Shown here: positions 21,991 to 34,435 of the stretch, piece after piece
Numbering within the stretch: position 1 is the stretch's first letter
Layout of the letters: each line of letters opens with the position of its first letter
Assembly: GCA_037043015.1 (NCBI GenBank)
Contig: CM073321.1
Coordinates: 25,681,510-25,745,509, forward strand
Length of the DNA: 64,000 nucleotides
Reading direction: 5' to 3'
DNA from: Bryum argenteum
Taxonomy: Eukaryota > Streptophyta > Bryopsida > Bryales > Bryaceae
The notes under the pieces: generated by a model
Databases searched by the model: none
What the model saw: only the letters and a program-made list of their open reading frames with translations
What the model was told of the DNA's origin: nothing
Position numbers and translations under genes: made by a program

Positions 21991-22511
21991 AGTCTTCTTT
22001 GTTACTAATTTTGTATTGATTTGTTATACTATCAATGCTTTTAAATAATTATGTGTGTGTTTAAGGTGTATTTATCTTTGTATTAATCTTTGTATTTTTA
22101 ATTCTTGCCCATATCATTTTAAATTCTTAAATATATTGCTTATATTGTTTGAAGTTCCTTCTTTGGAATTCATTTTAGCCAATATTTCTTGCCTTTTTAG
22201 TTTTTTTAAAGGTATTTTTAGAGATTAAATGTCCATAATTCGTCAAAATGTCCATAATTAGTTAAATATCCTTTTGAGGAAAGAATCAAATACTTTTAAC
22301 TAATCAAACCATAGGTAACTTTATCATACAATGGAAGAGAAGTCATTCGTTGCAAGGTAGTATCAAAACAAGAATGTACTTCAAGTACCTACATTTAAAA
22401 GGCATGTAATAAATATGATTCCAAAAATTTGGCTACATTTACATTAGGACTTTGATAAACAATTTAATAAGCTAATAAAGCCGAGAGAGGTACAACACAA
22501 CATGTGCATTG
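21990..22511. other. AT-rich non-coding flank
   Basis: T-rich DNA without palindromes or recognisable coding similarity, between element A and the next remnant. Confidence 0.5.
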
Positions 22512-22930
22512 CTATTCACTCTTGGTGCAAAAATGCTCATTGGGCACCGGCCAATGGTGTGATTCCATGAAGCGATTAACAACGTGAGTCAATGTGAACC
22601 CTTTTTCTCCCACCATCTCCAAGTATTGGTCAAAAGTATCTCCAAAGTCCTGATTTGACCACCGGTCCGGCCTTGTTTTATGTTGCAAATTCTCATAGGC
22701 CGTGGACATGGTCTTTTTGAGGATTCGTTGTGCTATTCGTGTCATAGCGTACTCTTGCGAAGCTCCATTAAGGAAGGTCAAATGTCAAAGTCATTACTCT
22801 CTTTGTACAAGTACGCCACCCAAGGATCCACCCAATATTGTGCTTGTAGAGTATCGATTCTATCTTTGGATTTCGTGAACGTGTACAAGGACCTCATTTT
22901 TTCATCCATGTTCGTGGTTAACCTCCAATT
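22512..22930 (-). pseudogene. Unrecognised transposon-like ORF remnant
   Basis: On the minus strand two abutting frames give RIDTLQAQYWVDPWVAYLY, then ILKKTMSTAYENLQHKTRP and RWSNQDFGDTFDQYLEMVGE, with one frame change near 22785. The composition is that of a real protein, but no family is recognised. It could belong to the retroelement debris to the right. Confidence 0.3.
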
Positions 22931-23600
22931 GCATACACCAATATACACTTATCACTCCTCGGACCACATCGGAGCTTGGAGAACCTTGCATCATGAGCTC
23001 TATCATGTCAAGTCTGAACTTCAAGTGGGCCTCGTGTTGATATCTCACATATTTGCTGATGCGGAAAGCACGTTGGTCTCATAAAATTTTGCAATGAACT
23101 CATGGAGAAACGTAAACCGACCGACTGGCCCACCCTAGATACAACAACCGATGCCAATCGGTCAGCCGCGACCGCTCGGACTTTAGATGCAGATTGATGA
23201 AGCGCGACCAATTGGACGGCGGCCTGCAACCGATTGGAGGATCAATCAGTCGGCCGTGACTATTCCGATGGCCGTCGATCGATAGGTCAGTTGTGAGTAA
23301 TCTGACAGTGGTGGGCCGCCCGATCCCATCTAACGGTCACCGCCACACTTTGGTTGGCTTGTCTCGAGGCCGGACTTCTTGATTTTTCTCAGTTCTCTTC
23401 ACCAGATAAGATGCGAGCTCCAAGACAATCTAATGATAAGAAATTCTACTACCACTGTAGTAACTACGATTTATCTCCCCCCTCCCCAGATGTTTGTCCA
23501 TTTACTGTATGAACGTCCATGCCTCCATAGACGAACGTCCGAACGTTCGCCCAAAACATCCCAAAAAACATCCATTTCGACATCCCAAGATACAACCTGT
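22931..23600. other. No recognisable gene; GC-rich degenerate repeats
   Basis: Between about 23100 and 23340 short motifs of the type 'accgattgg / aatcggtcgg' recur in both orientations without clear periodicity. I see no coding similarity. Confidence 0.35.
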
Positions 23601-24405
23601 TACGCGACAAGGATAGAAGTACATCCTCGTAGCTACGGACTTTACTTCCAAGTCGGTCGAGACAAAACCGCTACATACTAACACCACGTTAGTAACGGCC
23701 ACATTTTTTAATGAAAATATCATTACACAATTTGGGAGCTTCCTCGAGATTGTCCCCGACCAAGGCACCCACTTTGTAAACTCTGTAATCGAAGACCTTA
23801 TGAACAATCACATCATCAAGTACAAGACCAGCACTGTATACTACTTACAAGGGGACGGCGACTCGGCGAGGCTAAGTCCACGAACAAGACATTGCTGAAT
23901 ATGCTCCGGCGGTTTGTTTGGGCCAACTAGGCTGACGAGGACGACTGCCTACGAGCCGCTCTATGGGCATACCGTGTAGCTATTAAAACAGCTACGTATG
24001 CAAGCCTTTTTGAGCTGGTATACAGAACACAGCCCCTGCTTCCCATGAAATATATTGCGCCTATGTTAACGTTCTTGAAACCACAAGATTACACTCTATA
24101 CAGACTATTAGCAGCAAGACTACTAGACATCCACCAGTTAGAAGAAGTCACAGTAGAGGCGATTAACCACATCAGCGACAAGCAATGCCTTAGCGCAAGA
24201 CATTTCTAAGCAACCATGTCCCCTCAAGTTTTCCAGAAAGGAGATTAAGTGCTCTTGTGTTGTTAAGGGATGTTTTCTAAGAACGTCCCTCAACTGATTT
24301 TGCTAATAGACTCGACTGGACAGTAGCGAGATGTTGAGCCGACTGTCAATTGGGTCGAACTGTCGGAACAAGAACCATATCTCCAGATCCCTAGAATCAC
24401 ATAGA
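23600..24405 (+). pseudogene. Ty3/gypsy retrotransposon integrase remnant
   Basis: Plus-strand pieces show the end of a gypsy-type integrase core. A 'FGSFLEIVPDQGTHF' block and KYKTSTVYY lie near 23730-23840, STNKTLLNMLRRFVWAN near 23873, then LRAALWAYRVAIKTATYAS and LFELVYRTQPLLPMKYIAP near 23950-24060, and a C-terminal part ending PYLQIPRIT before a stop near 24400. In plant gypsy integrases these blocks are 'EIVTDQGTQF', 'YHPQANGQ' and 'ALWAYRT'. Multiple stops and a frame change show decay. No reverse transcriptase is visible upstream. Confidence 0.75.
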
Positions 24406-24931
24406 GAGTAAAATCCTAGTTGACTTTAGAGAAGAAGACAGGTCGAGTTTGACTATTGTCGGATAAATTATCTACTCCTAACCTCCTATCAATGCAAGAA
24501 CTGTAATCAACCTTAGGAATCACAGACACGGCAAAGTCGACTAAAGGTGCAAACACAAAAGAAGAGGCGGCTGCTTAAGAGAAAGGAGAAGAACATAATA
24601 TAAAATAAAGAGCAGCACCCCTCCACTCGAGAAGGGAAGTACATATAGGCTCAAGTCTGACACCGTGTCAGACTTGGTTTCTCGATCTAGACGGGTCGAC
24701 CTAGTCAGTCAACCTGCAGTGTTGGCTCACTGGTCGGCTACCTAGGTCGGGTAGGTATAGACTTGCCTATCTCTCAAACTTTCTACCGGATATCAACCGG
24801 ATACTAACCAAATCCACTATCGACTAGGTGTCAACTATCCAAAATTAGCCTAAGGGAATATTTGTAGAATATTTGGTTAACATTGCCCTCCCTCCAAGCC
24901 AAGTACACTCCTAGTCCCCTGTGGACTGGTA
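24406..24931. other. Possible LTR / 3' region of the gypsy remnant
   Basis: The stretch follows the integrase directly and contains a purine-rich run near 24577-24600 that could be a polypurine tract. I did not find a matching second LTR in the window, so this is positional inference only. Confidence 0.25.
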
Positions 24932-26756
24932 CTAAGGACCCTCGAGTTGGACCCTAGCGACTACTGGCTGGCCACTCGATCGGTCGGTTTGAGAAAACCA
25001 AAAAGTCGACCGAGGAGAGTCGATGGGGGAGAGTCGGAATTGGTCGGCTGACAATCGGTCGAGGTTGACAACGGTGGTGCCTTCAGTTTCCCGTGGAAGG
25101 TGTCGACAATCTTTGGTCTTGGCGGTTGGTTGTCTCCTGCAATAAGAAGTCGACCAGTGTCGGATGAAGCACCCTAGTGGTCGACTGGGGGCAAGGCTCC
25201 GCGTCATCGGACAGCGGTGTGACAAGGTGGCGAGATGGAGCGGACTGTGTATGAAAAGTTGTGCCGAAGCTTTTGGGCCGGAGCTGAACTCGATGCACTG
25301 GAGATAGCTCGATCATGTTGGGCGAGTACAACCTTGTATCATCCTGTCGACGTATTGTGATCTTGAATGACGGGAAGTCGTCCTGAAACTCTAGGAGGTC
25401 CTCGATAGTCGGGTAGTCGTTCTTCGGGTTGGATTGGCGAGGAGGCTCAGGCGATAGTAGAAAGAAGGGCCTTGTTGGAATTGGTAAGAGGGGGCCGCTA
25501 TAGGTCGATGTCGCAGTTGTCGATGTTGCGATAAGAGGCCGGCTGGTCATTGTGTGAGGTGGAGACGTCGTCCGTGAGGATCAATCCGTCGATGTAGCGG
25601 AGTCGGCTGCCAATGAGCTGCCTCTCGCGGCCAAGCCTGTTACACCGACTAAATCGCCTGCCCCACCTGCGATCCTGGAGGCAGCAGTGTCATGGGCTGC
25701 ATCCGAGCTGCATGTACCGGCTGGTCCGCCAACACCACCCGATCCTCCACTACCGCCAGCTCTTCCTGATCCGCCTGGGCCTCTAGATTGACGCGACTTG
25801 TCGGGTCCTCCAATGTTAAAATCGTCAGCGTCGTTATCTGCCTTGCCGTCGTTGGGGTCGTCATGCTTTGGCATTGTCCTCCGGAACGTGGAGTTGGCCT
25901 CGTTACTACTATTAGAGGCGTCCTTGTACTCGTCATCGCAAGTGCGTTGGTTCTCCCAGGGCTCGGGGCTGGCGGTGGCTGGGTTGTCCTCAAGGTTATC
26001 CATCTCGTCCTCGAGCTCAAGGAATCACCATGTCGCTTCGACTGTAGGATGTCGAGTTGCTTTTGATAGCGGAGTACCTGACCTCAGTCCTGTCAAAGTT
26101 GTGCCATCATGTCCTTAATGCGCTGTCGGGCTGCCTGTCGGTTCTTGAACTTCCTTCGGCAAAGTTTGTTGAGCTGGGTGACACGCATCGCCAATGAAGT
26201 TGATAGGTTAGAGTGCTCTTTCTTCATCTGAGCAAGTCCGACGTCCGCTTGCTGGATGACGTCTTTTCGGGCAATGTCGCCTTCCGCCTGGAGGTCGTGG
26301 ATTGTCTGCTGTTGAGTGTGGGCCTCTAAGTCGTTCGCTTGTTATGCGAACTGATCGCAAAAGAAGTGCAAGTTGGCCTGGAGGCAGTTGACTTCGCGAA
26401 CGAGGTCGTCCTCGATCTTCTTCGTGTCATTGAGCTGGGTGGTCGTGCCTGCGAGCGACGCCAGTAGGTCTTGGATGTTGTGGAGGTGCGTTTGGACGGC
26501 CGTCTTATACAGAGCAGCCTCCTTCGCGAGTTGGGCCTTCTCCTGGTTTGCCAGGTCGATCTGGCTTTGAAGGTGAGCCCAACTCTCTAGAAAGTCGAGT
26601 ACCTCTTTGCCCGTTATCTTCTGGATTTCTTCCAATAGGACACTCAGTCCTTCGCGTTGTCGACGCACCGACCACTCGAGCCTCGGGAAAGTCGGGAACC
26701 TGCGGAGTGCGTGGAGAGGCAATAGGGGGTTGCGGAGGAGAACAGGCTGGAACCAT
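24932..26756 (-). CDS. Unrecognised minus-strand ORF cluster with coiled coil
   Basis: Three open stretches follow one another. The first (26342-26756) is a Leu/Glu/Gln-rich helical protein (ITGKEVLDFLESWAHL, then AQLAKEAALYKTAVQTHLHN), a likely coiled coil. The second (25581-26003) is Asp/Gly/Ser-rich low complexity (GGSGGSGGVGGPAG). The third (25083-25550) is Pro/Thr-rich with TIEDLLEFQDDFPSFK. A coiled coil followed by low complexity could be the gag-like part of a retroelement transcribed opposite to the integrase remnant. The DNA is rich in GTCGA motifs. No family is recognised and intactness is unknown. Confidence 0.35.
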
Positions 26757-26759
26757 TTC

Positions 26760-27340
26760 TTGAAACGGGGATGGCTGTTAGAACAACAGACAATTAACTT
26801 GGGGTTGGCTGACTAAGGCAGAGTCGACTGGCTCCGCCGGGACAGAGAAAGCGTCGGGGTCGACTGAGTCGGGTCAGTCGAGGATGATCGGTCGGTTGAA
26901 ACACGTATTTTGTTATAATGGGAATATTCAAATTTTCAAAAACTCAATCGACATGTGAATCGAGCAAAACGTGCTTGTTGTAGAGCTAAAGTGTATACAA
27001 AAGATGTTGTAAGTACCAATCGCAAAAAGCATTCCAACAAAAATTTGCAAAAATAGCACAATAAAACGATAAAGTCAATTAAACTGGGAATTGACAATAG
27101 ACGCCGAAATATTCCAAACATTTGAATTGTTAGGCCTTTAAGACACAACAATTGTACCAATACTTAACTATGAATATCAACCGCTACCAAAGATAAGAGA
27201 TAGGTCTTCTACGTGCATTTCTAAAATGATTTTATTAGCAAAAGATCAAGTTAAGATAAATTGAAAGCTCAAATTGCACTCAAGTCGTTTAGCTCGGCCA
27301 GAACTAAATTGACATGCCAAAATAAACTAGGAATGTCAGA
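26760..27340. other. Non-coding stretch, no gene seen
   Basis: AT-rich DNA between the ORF cluster and element B. A near-identical phrase 'tttgttataatgggaatattc' occurs at about 26907 and again at about 33925, so a short dispersed repeat is present. Confidence 0.4.
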
Positions 27341-27349
27341 CTACTCCTC

Positions 27350-30140
27350 TACATCGTCAAACCGCAAAATACTTTGTTTGATGATGTCAATTTGACGCTC
27401 CGATAATGAAATAATTAGACTCCGAGAGCCAAATTTTGGACTTGATTTCCACGACGTAAAAATAGCATCAACATGAATTCATTCCGGAATGTGAGTGTCT
27501 TCAAGTTTCTATTTGAAAGTCTTCTTGGTATCCCAACCAGCATAGGTTTCTTAAATAACAATATTTTCAGATGTAGGTTGAAAGTATTGGATTTGAATAC
27601 AGCCTCAATTGTTGTGATCAACATCAAAATTAGTCAAAGCCCTAGCAATCCAGAAAGGACGAGCATCTCCATCTGCAGGACGTAGAGCTACAAAATATCC
27701 AGCAAAAACATCTCGACCAACCCGAAACGACTCCCTTAGTCTATCACACAAGCGCCCGATAAAATGCAGATCGCGCCCACATTCCTCTCGCATTTTGCCA
27801 TTATTTAAGAATTGTCTTGTCGCAGGTACTCGAGTTAAAGGCCAACACCCGTTCTTCCAAAATGAAGACACTTCTATAGGCTCAACCACCGCAAGTTTCA
27901 CAGCCCGCCAATAGTGAATAACAAATTCATGTCGCCGACCAAATTCTCCAGATACGTCCTCCGCACATGAAGTCTCCAACATCTTAATAAACCCTCCAAT
28001 GCCTATTACAATGTCATCACGGTTCTTCATGGAAATGGTGGCGAAAGGTTTCATCTCACCTGTACTTTGGTCCTCCTTCCACAATTTTATACCTCCATGA
28101 GTAGAAGATAACCACTCATTGTCCGAGCATAACATCTTATACTGCATCATACGCCATCCATTGTCATGCTTGTAAAACTTGAATTGTTGTTCCCTCCAAA
28201 TGACCAACTAGAATTTCATCTCTAGAACCAATGTAGTCTTTGATATAACCCTTGAAGTCAAGAATTTCTTCTATTAAATGAGGAATCAAAGGCAAAGACT
28301 TTGCGTCCATAAATGACTTCATAAAATGAGGAACTGTGAGAAAGTCATTCTCTTTCAGATTCATGCTCCAACGTCCAAAGAGAGTGTCAATATCTTCGTG
28401 AGTATGTCCAAGTAACAAGAAATTAATATATACCTCACGGAACACACCCATGTATACAAGAAGAGACCAAAAGCAAAACATAAATCTATTTTTGTCGTCA
28501 AAAGCTACGTTGTCCAGTTGCACATGCGGGACAGGAGGTAGGGGCTCCGCCACCCCCGAAACTTCACTTTCAGGAAGAAGAGAGTTTAAACACCCTTCTT
28601 TTCAAGATAATACAACTTCAAATAAAGGTTGCGACCCTAAATTTGCGAATAATGATTTTGAATTCGAAATCGGAACTCCTTTAAGATCTCATAAAAGCTT
28701 TAATATTGATCCAACAGTGTGATTGCAGTCACTTGGATAAATATCAAGCCCATAATGAGCATACCGGACATCGCTATGCACGTGCAAAATTATGCTAGTG
28801 ACAGCAATTGGAAGCTTCATCAATGCATTATTTGCCTTTGTTTTATGCGAAAACACAAGGCACGCAATCTTTGCATGATCCATTCTGTCATGTATTATAC
28901 AAAGTACGTTTCTCGGCCTCAGAATTGAAAGGGAACGATTAGTGTAATAATACTCCCGATGCGTTTCTTGATGATGCAAATGCTCCTCTAGCTTCTTGAT
29001 CCACATATTCTCTTCACATGAATCATGTACCATTGACTTGATCATTGTCTCCATCCTGTCACAAGTAGAGCAACAAGCAAAGTTGTCCCCCGGCGCCTTC
29101 TTCAAGTCTCAGAAAATTTTGTCCTCCTAATCCTGCTAAGAGTGCTCTTGGAAATGGACTTCAAGCCCAATCTCTCATTGATGTTATCAATCCCAGGTAT
29201 GGCATCCTTCCATTTGAAAGACAACGGCAAAGACCAAGACACAACCTTTTCACCAGTTGTCAATATCTTTGTCCTGTGAGACATGTAATTAGCAACACTG
29301 TTGATGAATGTCTTTAGAGTAGCTACAGCTTGCTTAACATGCAATCGTCGTTTCTTCTTACCAACTTAGCCATGGTGGCGAGCACGTAGTCCAGCTGCAC
29401 CTTCAGCCTTCCTCATGTAGAACTCGAAATCAAAACTCCACTAATATGTTGCCATGCACGCGCGCAAACATCAATGCCTTCAGTGGTTACCATCATACTC
29501 TCGTATGGTGCCTGATGAAAACGATTATGGACATCTATCTTCAAATGTGACTTAAATTTAAGATGCAACGCCTCGTACATCTGCTTTTGGAGAGCCATAA
29601 TTTTATGTCAAGGGAAAGGTTGGAAACAGTTCTTGCTGCAGCATATCTTGCTTGCAACCAAGTTAGCTGAATCTAACGTCAGGAGCTCTTCTTCTCTCTT
29701 GGTCCTCAAAAAGCGAGAGTTCCGTTGTCCCAACTCATACGGTTGCACCCCCTTTCTCTTTGGATGATCGCGGGCATAAACAACGACGTTAAATTCATCA
29801 ACTCGTAAATGATCAACTAGTGACCAACCCTCATGGATAGCATGACTAAGCTTCCAACTCCTTGTTGCAAATATGGTATCACTAGGTACAAAGTCAAAAT
29901 GCAAGCACTTCACGATCTGCACAACTACTTGGTGTTTACATACGGGCTTGACATCACTCAGTAAAATTCTTTCAGTGTCCAGGGTCTGACAAATGCCTTC
30001 ACCTACAACGTCCCCTCTATTGTTGAGAAGTGTCACAAATTTCGTAACTCATTTGGTTCTTGGCAGTCTGGGGCAATCTTTTAAATCGTCCGTAAAAACA
30101 AGCTCGGAAGGGACGTCCAAGTCTTGAGAGACCACAAACA
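27350..30140 (-). pseudogene. Transposase-like protein with GHTHEDID core (element B)
   Basis: From right to left: an N-terminal part (FVTLLNNRGDVVGEGI, VCKHQVVVQIVKCLHFD), CCSKNCFQPFP followed by TGA at 29608 where element A has Trp, GIDVCARAWQHISGV, LPLSFKWKDAIPGI, CSTCDRM, VLCIIHDRMDHAKIA, HYGLDIYPSDCNHTVGS, VPHVQLDNVAFDDKNRF, NFLLLGHTHEDIDTLFGRW, and a C-terminal RDVFAGYFVALRPADG domain that runs on past a TGA at 27605. Further in-frame TGAs at 28689 and near 28600 stand where element C has Arg. It is the most complete of the three copies across the core. One frame change lies near 29420. Confidence 0.75.
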
Positions 30141-30419
30141 AGGATTATTAGTGCCTAAGATAATTAACAATGGATAAACTCAAGACAACAATATATATTA
30201 AGCGAAATTAGTATATCTACTACCTCGAAAAAAAGACAATGAAAATCTCCGTCGCCATCGGAATCACTCAACTTCATGATGACTAGTAACACCAAGAGGA
30301 GATACAAGGGAGATTCGTTAAAAGATTGTCTGAATGCGAACAGTAAACAAACAATCATGAATAGTCACTGGTGAATTATTATACCCGCAAAACAAGAGCT
30401 AAGTACAGTGTACACAAAC

Positions 30420-31015
30420 AAGAACGAGTATTAGCTCGAATCGAGCTAAAAGTTCCTGTACAAGAAAGGAAACCCAAAGATCACGCACAGTGAAAAGAGT
30501 CAAGATTACAGCTTTATTGTAAGGTAGGTGAACTAACACATTGTAGTTAATAAGGAAATGTGTATGACCATTTAGCTCGACTTGAGCTAAATGATCTTCC
30601 AAAAAATAGTTTATCAAGGTGAACTCGAGCATTTGTATGTGGATGACCATTTAGCTTGACTCGAGCTAAATGATCTACCTACAAGCAGTTCATCAAGACG
30701 AACTCAAATCAATTATTCGTGGATGACCATTTAGCTCAAGTCGCGCTAAATGGTCTTCCTACAATTAGCTCAACAAGGTGAATTCGATGAATTTGCCTGT
30801 AGATGACCATTTAGCTCGAGTTGAGCTAAATGAACATCCTCAATTTGCCCATCAAGACGAACTTGAATCATTTGAACGCGGATGACCATTTAGCTCGACT
30901 CGAGCTAAACAAACTTAGTGCAAGAATTCCATCAAGAACTCGAAACATTTCTATGTGGATGACCATTTAGCTCAACTCGAGGTCATCGTCTCATATGATC
31001 AGCGAATGATGTAAT
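30420..31015. repeat. Tandem ~79-bp repeat array, each unit with a 23-bp palindrome (element B)
   Basis: Palindromes begin near 30570, 30648, 30728, 30808, 30886 and 30966, spaced 78-80 bp, with an isolated copy at 30432. Each unit has the phrase 'gtggatgaccatttagctcga' followed by the mirrored half, then 'catcaaggtgaactcga'. The palindrome core equals that of element C but is flanked by CA..TG instead of CAG..CTG. The array lies upstream of the transposase, probably in its 5' intron or leader. Confidence 0.85.
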
Positions 31016-31569
31016 ATGAGGGTTTACCTCGGCTCAAGCTAAAATGACATGCGTTCGAGATTAGAAATTGCTTCGAAATTCATGCACAGTGAATTGTGAG
31101 AATTATTCTTGGGAACCGTGCACATGTAAAACAGTTTATTTGCCTCGATATCCGTGCACACAAACTCCGACGAATCCCACTTTGCCATCAGGAATGCACC
31201 AGATGAAGGCAACATTAGACCAATCAACAACAAATTCTTGTTACACATTGAAATTGAAGTTATTGATCAAACTCACCGTCACGCCGAGGCCGACAGGTGC
31301 AATAATTTAATGAACGCCGAGAGCATCCTCAAAAAGAGCATGCGTAACAACTCAAGAGCTACTAAGGGTCCCAAACCCTATTCAGAATCTACTAAACCGG
31401 AAGCACAAATGAGAAAACTTTTGACCGTGTGTTGCGTGAAAGCCGAAATGGAGTACAGTGAAGGCTAAGGGTAAAGGTGCGAAAATGCAGAGGTGAGGCC
31501 AAGGGCAAAGGCGCGGAGGTTTGAAGGAGCGGAGGAGCCGGGCAGTGTGCAGAGAGAAAGAAGAGCGAG

Positions 31570-31750
31570 CAACACCAAGCGGAGGTGAAAATTGGCGCCA
31601 AGAAAGGGCACCAAACCGGCATACAAAGGGCGCCAAAAAAGGCCACCAACGGTTAGAAAATTTTGAGTAAAAGCGATGTGGTTGGTGTCGGCCGTCGGAT
31701 GCACTGGTCAAAAGAGAGGGAACTTTGGCGGGAACGGGAACATTATGGGA
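31570..31750. promoter_or_regulatory. E2F-like sites in the upstream region of element B
   Basis: Within 180 bp there are 'attggcgcc' (about 31590), 'ggcgccaaaa' (about 31630) and 'tttggcggga' (about 31723), all matching the E2F consensus TTTSGCGS or its complement. The position upstream of the transposase suggests S-phase-linked expression; this is inference. Confidence 0.5.
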
Positions 31751-31959
31751 GAGTGAAAATTATATGAAGTTAAGTTTCCAAGAAATCCGAAATGTTTCTA
31801 ACAATAGAAACTACATATTTGTACTCAAAAAAATCGGAATCGCAAGGAAAAAGGATTATTCAAACTCAAATTAACAAAATAATCACATATTGAGCACTAG
31901 AATGCTACAATAGCCATGCGGATATGGGGAGTTGATGTATAATTAATGTAGGAATTAGT

Positions 31960-32008
31960 CAAACCTCAAACCCTAAACCCGTAATGGTAAACACTAAACC
32001 CTAGACCA
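31960..32008. repeat. Degenerate telomere-like tract
   Basis: Short CCCTAAA-type units ('caaaccctaaaccc', 'actaaaccctagacc') just outside the E2F-bearing region of element B. Confidence 0.6.
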
Positions 32009-32689
32009 AAACTAACTTTAAAAAGTTTTAGTTTTATTGATTATGCGGCCCGTAAAGCATATCGATGGTTGTTGTTTTAATCTTGGATCAAACAAATTAT
32101 TTTAAAAATCAATAATTTTATTGATAAAACTTTTACAATTGTTGCAAACATTTTATTACGATTGATCCAAGTACATAAAGAGAAAAGAAGCTTTTAGTTA
32201 TTATAGAGCTGGTGTGATTTGATTGTTGAACCTTTACACGATTATCTTAAATAGGGAATAGGGGAAAAAACATGAAAATATTTTATTATATGTAACTTAC
32301 ACTGAATGAATGTTAATTTGGAAAAAAAATTCTTTCTATCGTGTCTTGGATTGATGTAGTCTTGAATGCTTTAATTTTTTAGAAATTCAAGTAGTAAGCA
32401 AAATTTTAAAGCTATAGTTTTCATTTTATTCTACAAGCTTACATAATTAGAAGAGCCTTACGTGTAGAAATCAACAACCTAAACACTTCGTAAAATGAAA
32501 AAAATTATATTCAATAGTAAAAATTAATTAGTAATAATTTAATGGTTAGAATAACCAGTATCCATCTTATTTGTAAATTCGGTACTCATATAACTATCGA
32601 AGATTGTCGTATAAAGCTAATCTTGTAAGAAATAGAGTAGTAAGAACAAAGAAAAACTTAAAGTTCAATTCAAAATTAAATTAAAAATC

Positions 32690-33275
32690 CTTTTTAAAAA
32701 TGGCTAGCTACTGCAGCACTTCTGTGACCTCTTACAATATGCAACTGGATTAGAAGCGTTGAGAAATTACTATGCTCCATCTCGGTATCACAATGCATTT
32801 TGAAATGCCCCCCATTCTCGTAGAACAGGAGCTTGTAGGAATAGGCTTCAACGTCAATGGCTAGCTATTTTCTAGGAAAACTAGTGCTTGGTATTTTATT
32901 GAATTGTGTAAATTTTTTATAGATTTAAAGATGAATCCCTCTCCAAGAATAAATAAGAAAAGTTGTATGAAAAAAACATTCATGTACAGTTTTGAAACGA
33001 GGTTTTAATATATAAAAGATCGTAACGAAAGTCAATCTGAAGGAGAATATGTGGAAGCTTTACAAAATTATTATGAAGCTATGCGTTTAGAAATTGATCC
33101 TTATGATTGAAGTTATATTAATACTATATATTAACATAGCTCTTATTCATTCAAGTAATGGAAAACATGCAAAAGCTTTAGAATTTTAATTTCAAACTTT
33201 CAAACGGAATCTAACTTTACTACAAGCTTTAAATAATGGCTGTAATTAGTTATTATGTGCGACTATCGATAATAA
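32690..33275 (+). pseudogene. ycf3: Plastid-derived fragment: ycf3 exon 2 with flanking group II intron
   Basis: About 33005-33255 reads (with stops and frame changes) [27 protein letters not shown], then SSNGKHAKALEF and ALNN, which is the TPR region of the photosystem I assembly factor Ycf3. It is preceded by 'gttgtatgaaaaaaacattcatgtacagttt', a decayed group II intron domain V, and followed by 'gtgcgac', the usual 5' end of a group II intron. The fragment is a nuclear plastid DNA insertion. In-frame TGA in the DPYDR block (CGA to TGA) shows decay after transfer. Confidence 0.85.
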
Positions 33276-34205
33276 ATATATTCTTAAAAAAAAACTACCT
33301 TAATTTTAAATAAAAATTTGCAGACTTATAACATAAAAATCACTAAATAAGATTTTTATTAGCTCTAACAAATAAAGAAGCATTATAAATCTTTTAAAAA
33401 CAAACATATAAATAAATGAAAGTCTAAAACCTCTATAGATAATGTAACTTAATTCAATAAAAAAGTTCCATAACAATTATAATAGTATTATGATCTTATA
33501 AAAGTTTGTTCTAATAAAAGTCACTTATGAAATAAAGTTGAATGAAATAAAAATTTAATAAACAATGGTGTAGTCTAAGATCCTAAAGTGATAAAGTATT
33601 TTTTATAAATATATAATAAAATACTTTAAAAAATTAATTACAAATAAGTTCCTTAATAGTAGAAATAGAACAAGACATTTCATCTTACCTAATAAAATTA
33701 ATTGTAAGAACTATTCATAACTTTTATTGTAAGTTTTACAAATATAAGCTTTTATCTGTTTTTACAGCGAGCTCATTAGTTTCTCCTTCTCCGGCTGTTT
33801 TCTTTACTTTGAAGCGACGTAGGCTGATGTTGGACTGGTGTTTTATATCTCATTATTCTGCAAGTTGTAGAAATTTGTAGAAATTCAAGGGAGAGCTCGG
33901 TATATGCGGTAGTGACATGTAGTTTGTTATAATGGGAATATTCCAATTATCACCAAAAAAATTATTTCGTTATAGTAAAAATAATCGCACTATTACCAAC
34001 CTAAACAAGAACAAAAGTACTCTATGTAGAGCTAAAATGGACGGGTAGGGAGGCGTAAATTTTGAAATACAAGAAAACAGCATTTTAAAACAATAAATTC
34101 ATCTAAATAGAGTCTAGTTTAGTGTGGCTAAAATCCATCTAGTTTCAAAGTTCTTAGTCAACACAATAAAACAATAAATTTAATTAAAATGAGAAACAAT
34201 TGTAA
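33276..34205. other. Very AT-rich stretch, no gene seen
   Basis: Low-complexity AT-rich DNA. Its left part may continue the plastid insertion (intron or spacer), but nothing can be read. No nuclear gene recognised. Confidence 0.4.
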
Positions 34206-34207
34206 CA

Positions 34208-34435
34208 GCCAAATACAGTTGGAGCCCCAACTGTAGTAGTTGGGGTCCCCAAGTGCACTAGTTGGGGCCTTAGCTGTAGTAGTTGGGGTCCTCAGCTGCA
34301 CAAGTTGGGGTCCCCAGCTGCACTAGTTGGAGCCCGAGCAATAGTAGCTGGGGTCTTTGGCTGCACTAGTTGGGGTCCCTAGCTGCACTAGTAGTTGGGA
34401 CCGCGAGCTGTAGTAGTTGAAGCCCCAGATATAGT
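34208..34435. repeat. Minisatellite, ~30-bp units
   Basis: Seven to eight units of the type 'agctgcactagttggggtcc' repeat with a period near 29-30 bp and point variants (gtagtagtt / gcactagtt). No palindrome and no coding sense. Confidence 0.8.

Larger units (their letters stand above)
27350..31750. mobile_element. Element B: related transposon, transposase side only
   Basis: This block contains a minus-strand transposase homologous to those of A and C, a 79-bp tandem array with a palindrome very close to that of element C upstream of it, and an E2F-motif-bearing GC-rich region at about 31.57-31.74 kb. No ParB-MTase-FCP1 gene is seen beyond it, so the element is partial or belongs to a simpler subfamily. 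Borders are inferred; no TIRs found. Confidence 0.6.
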
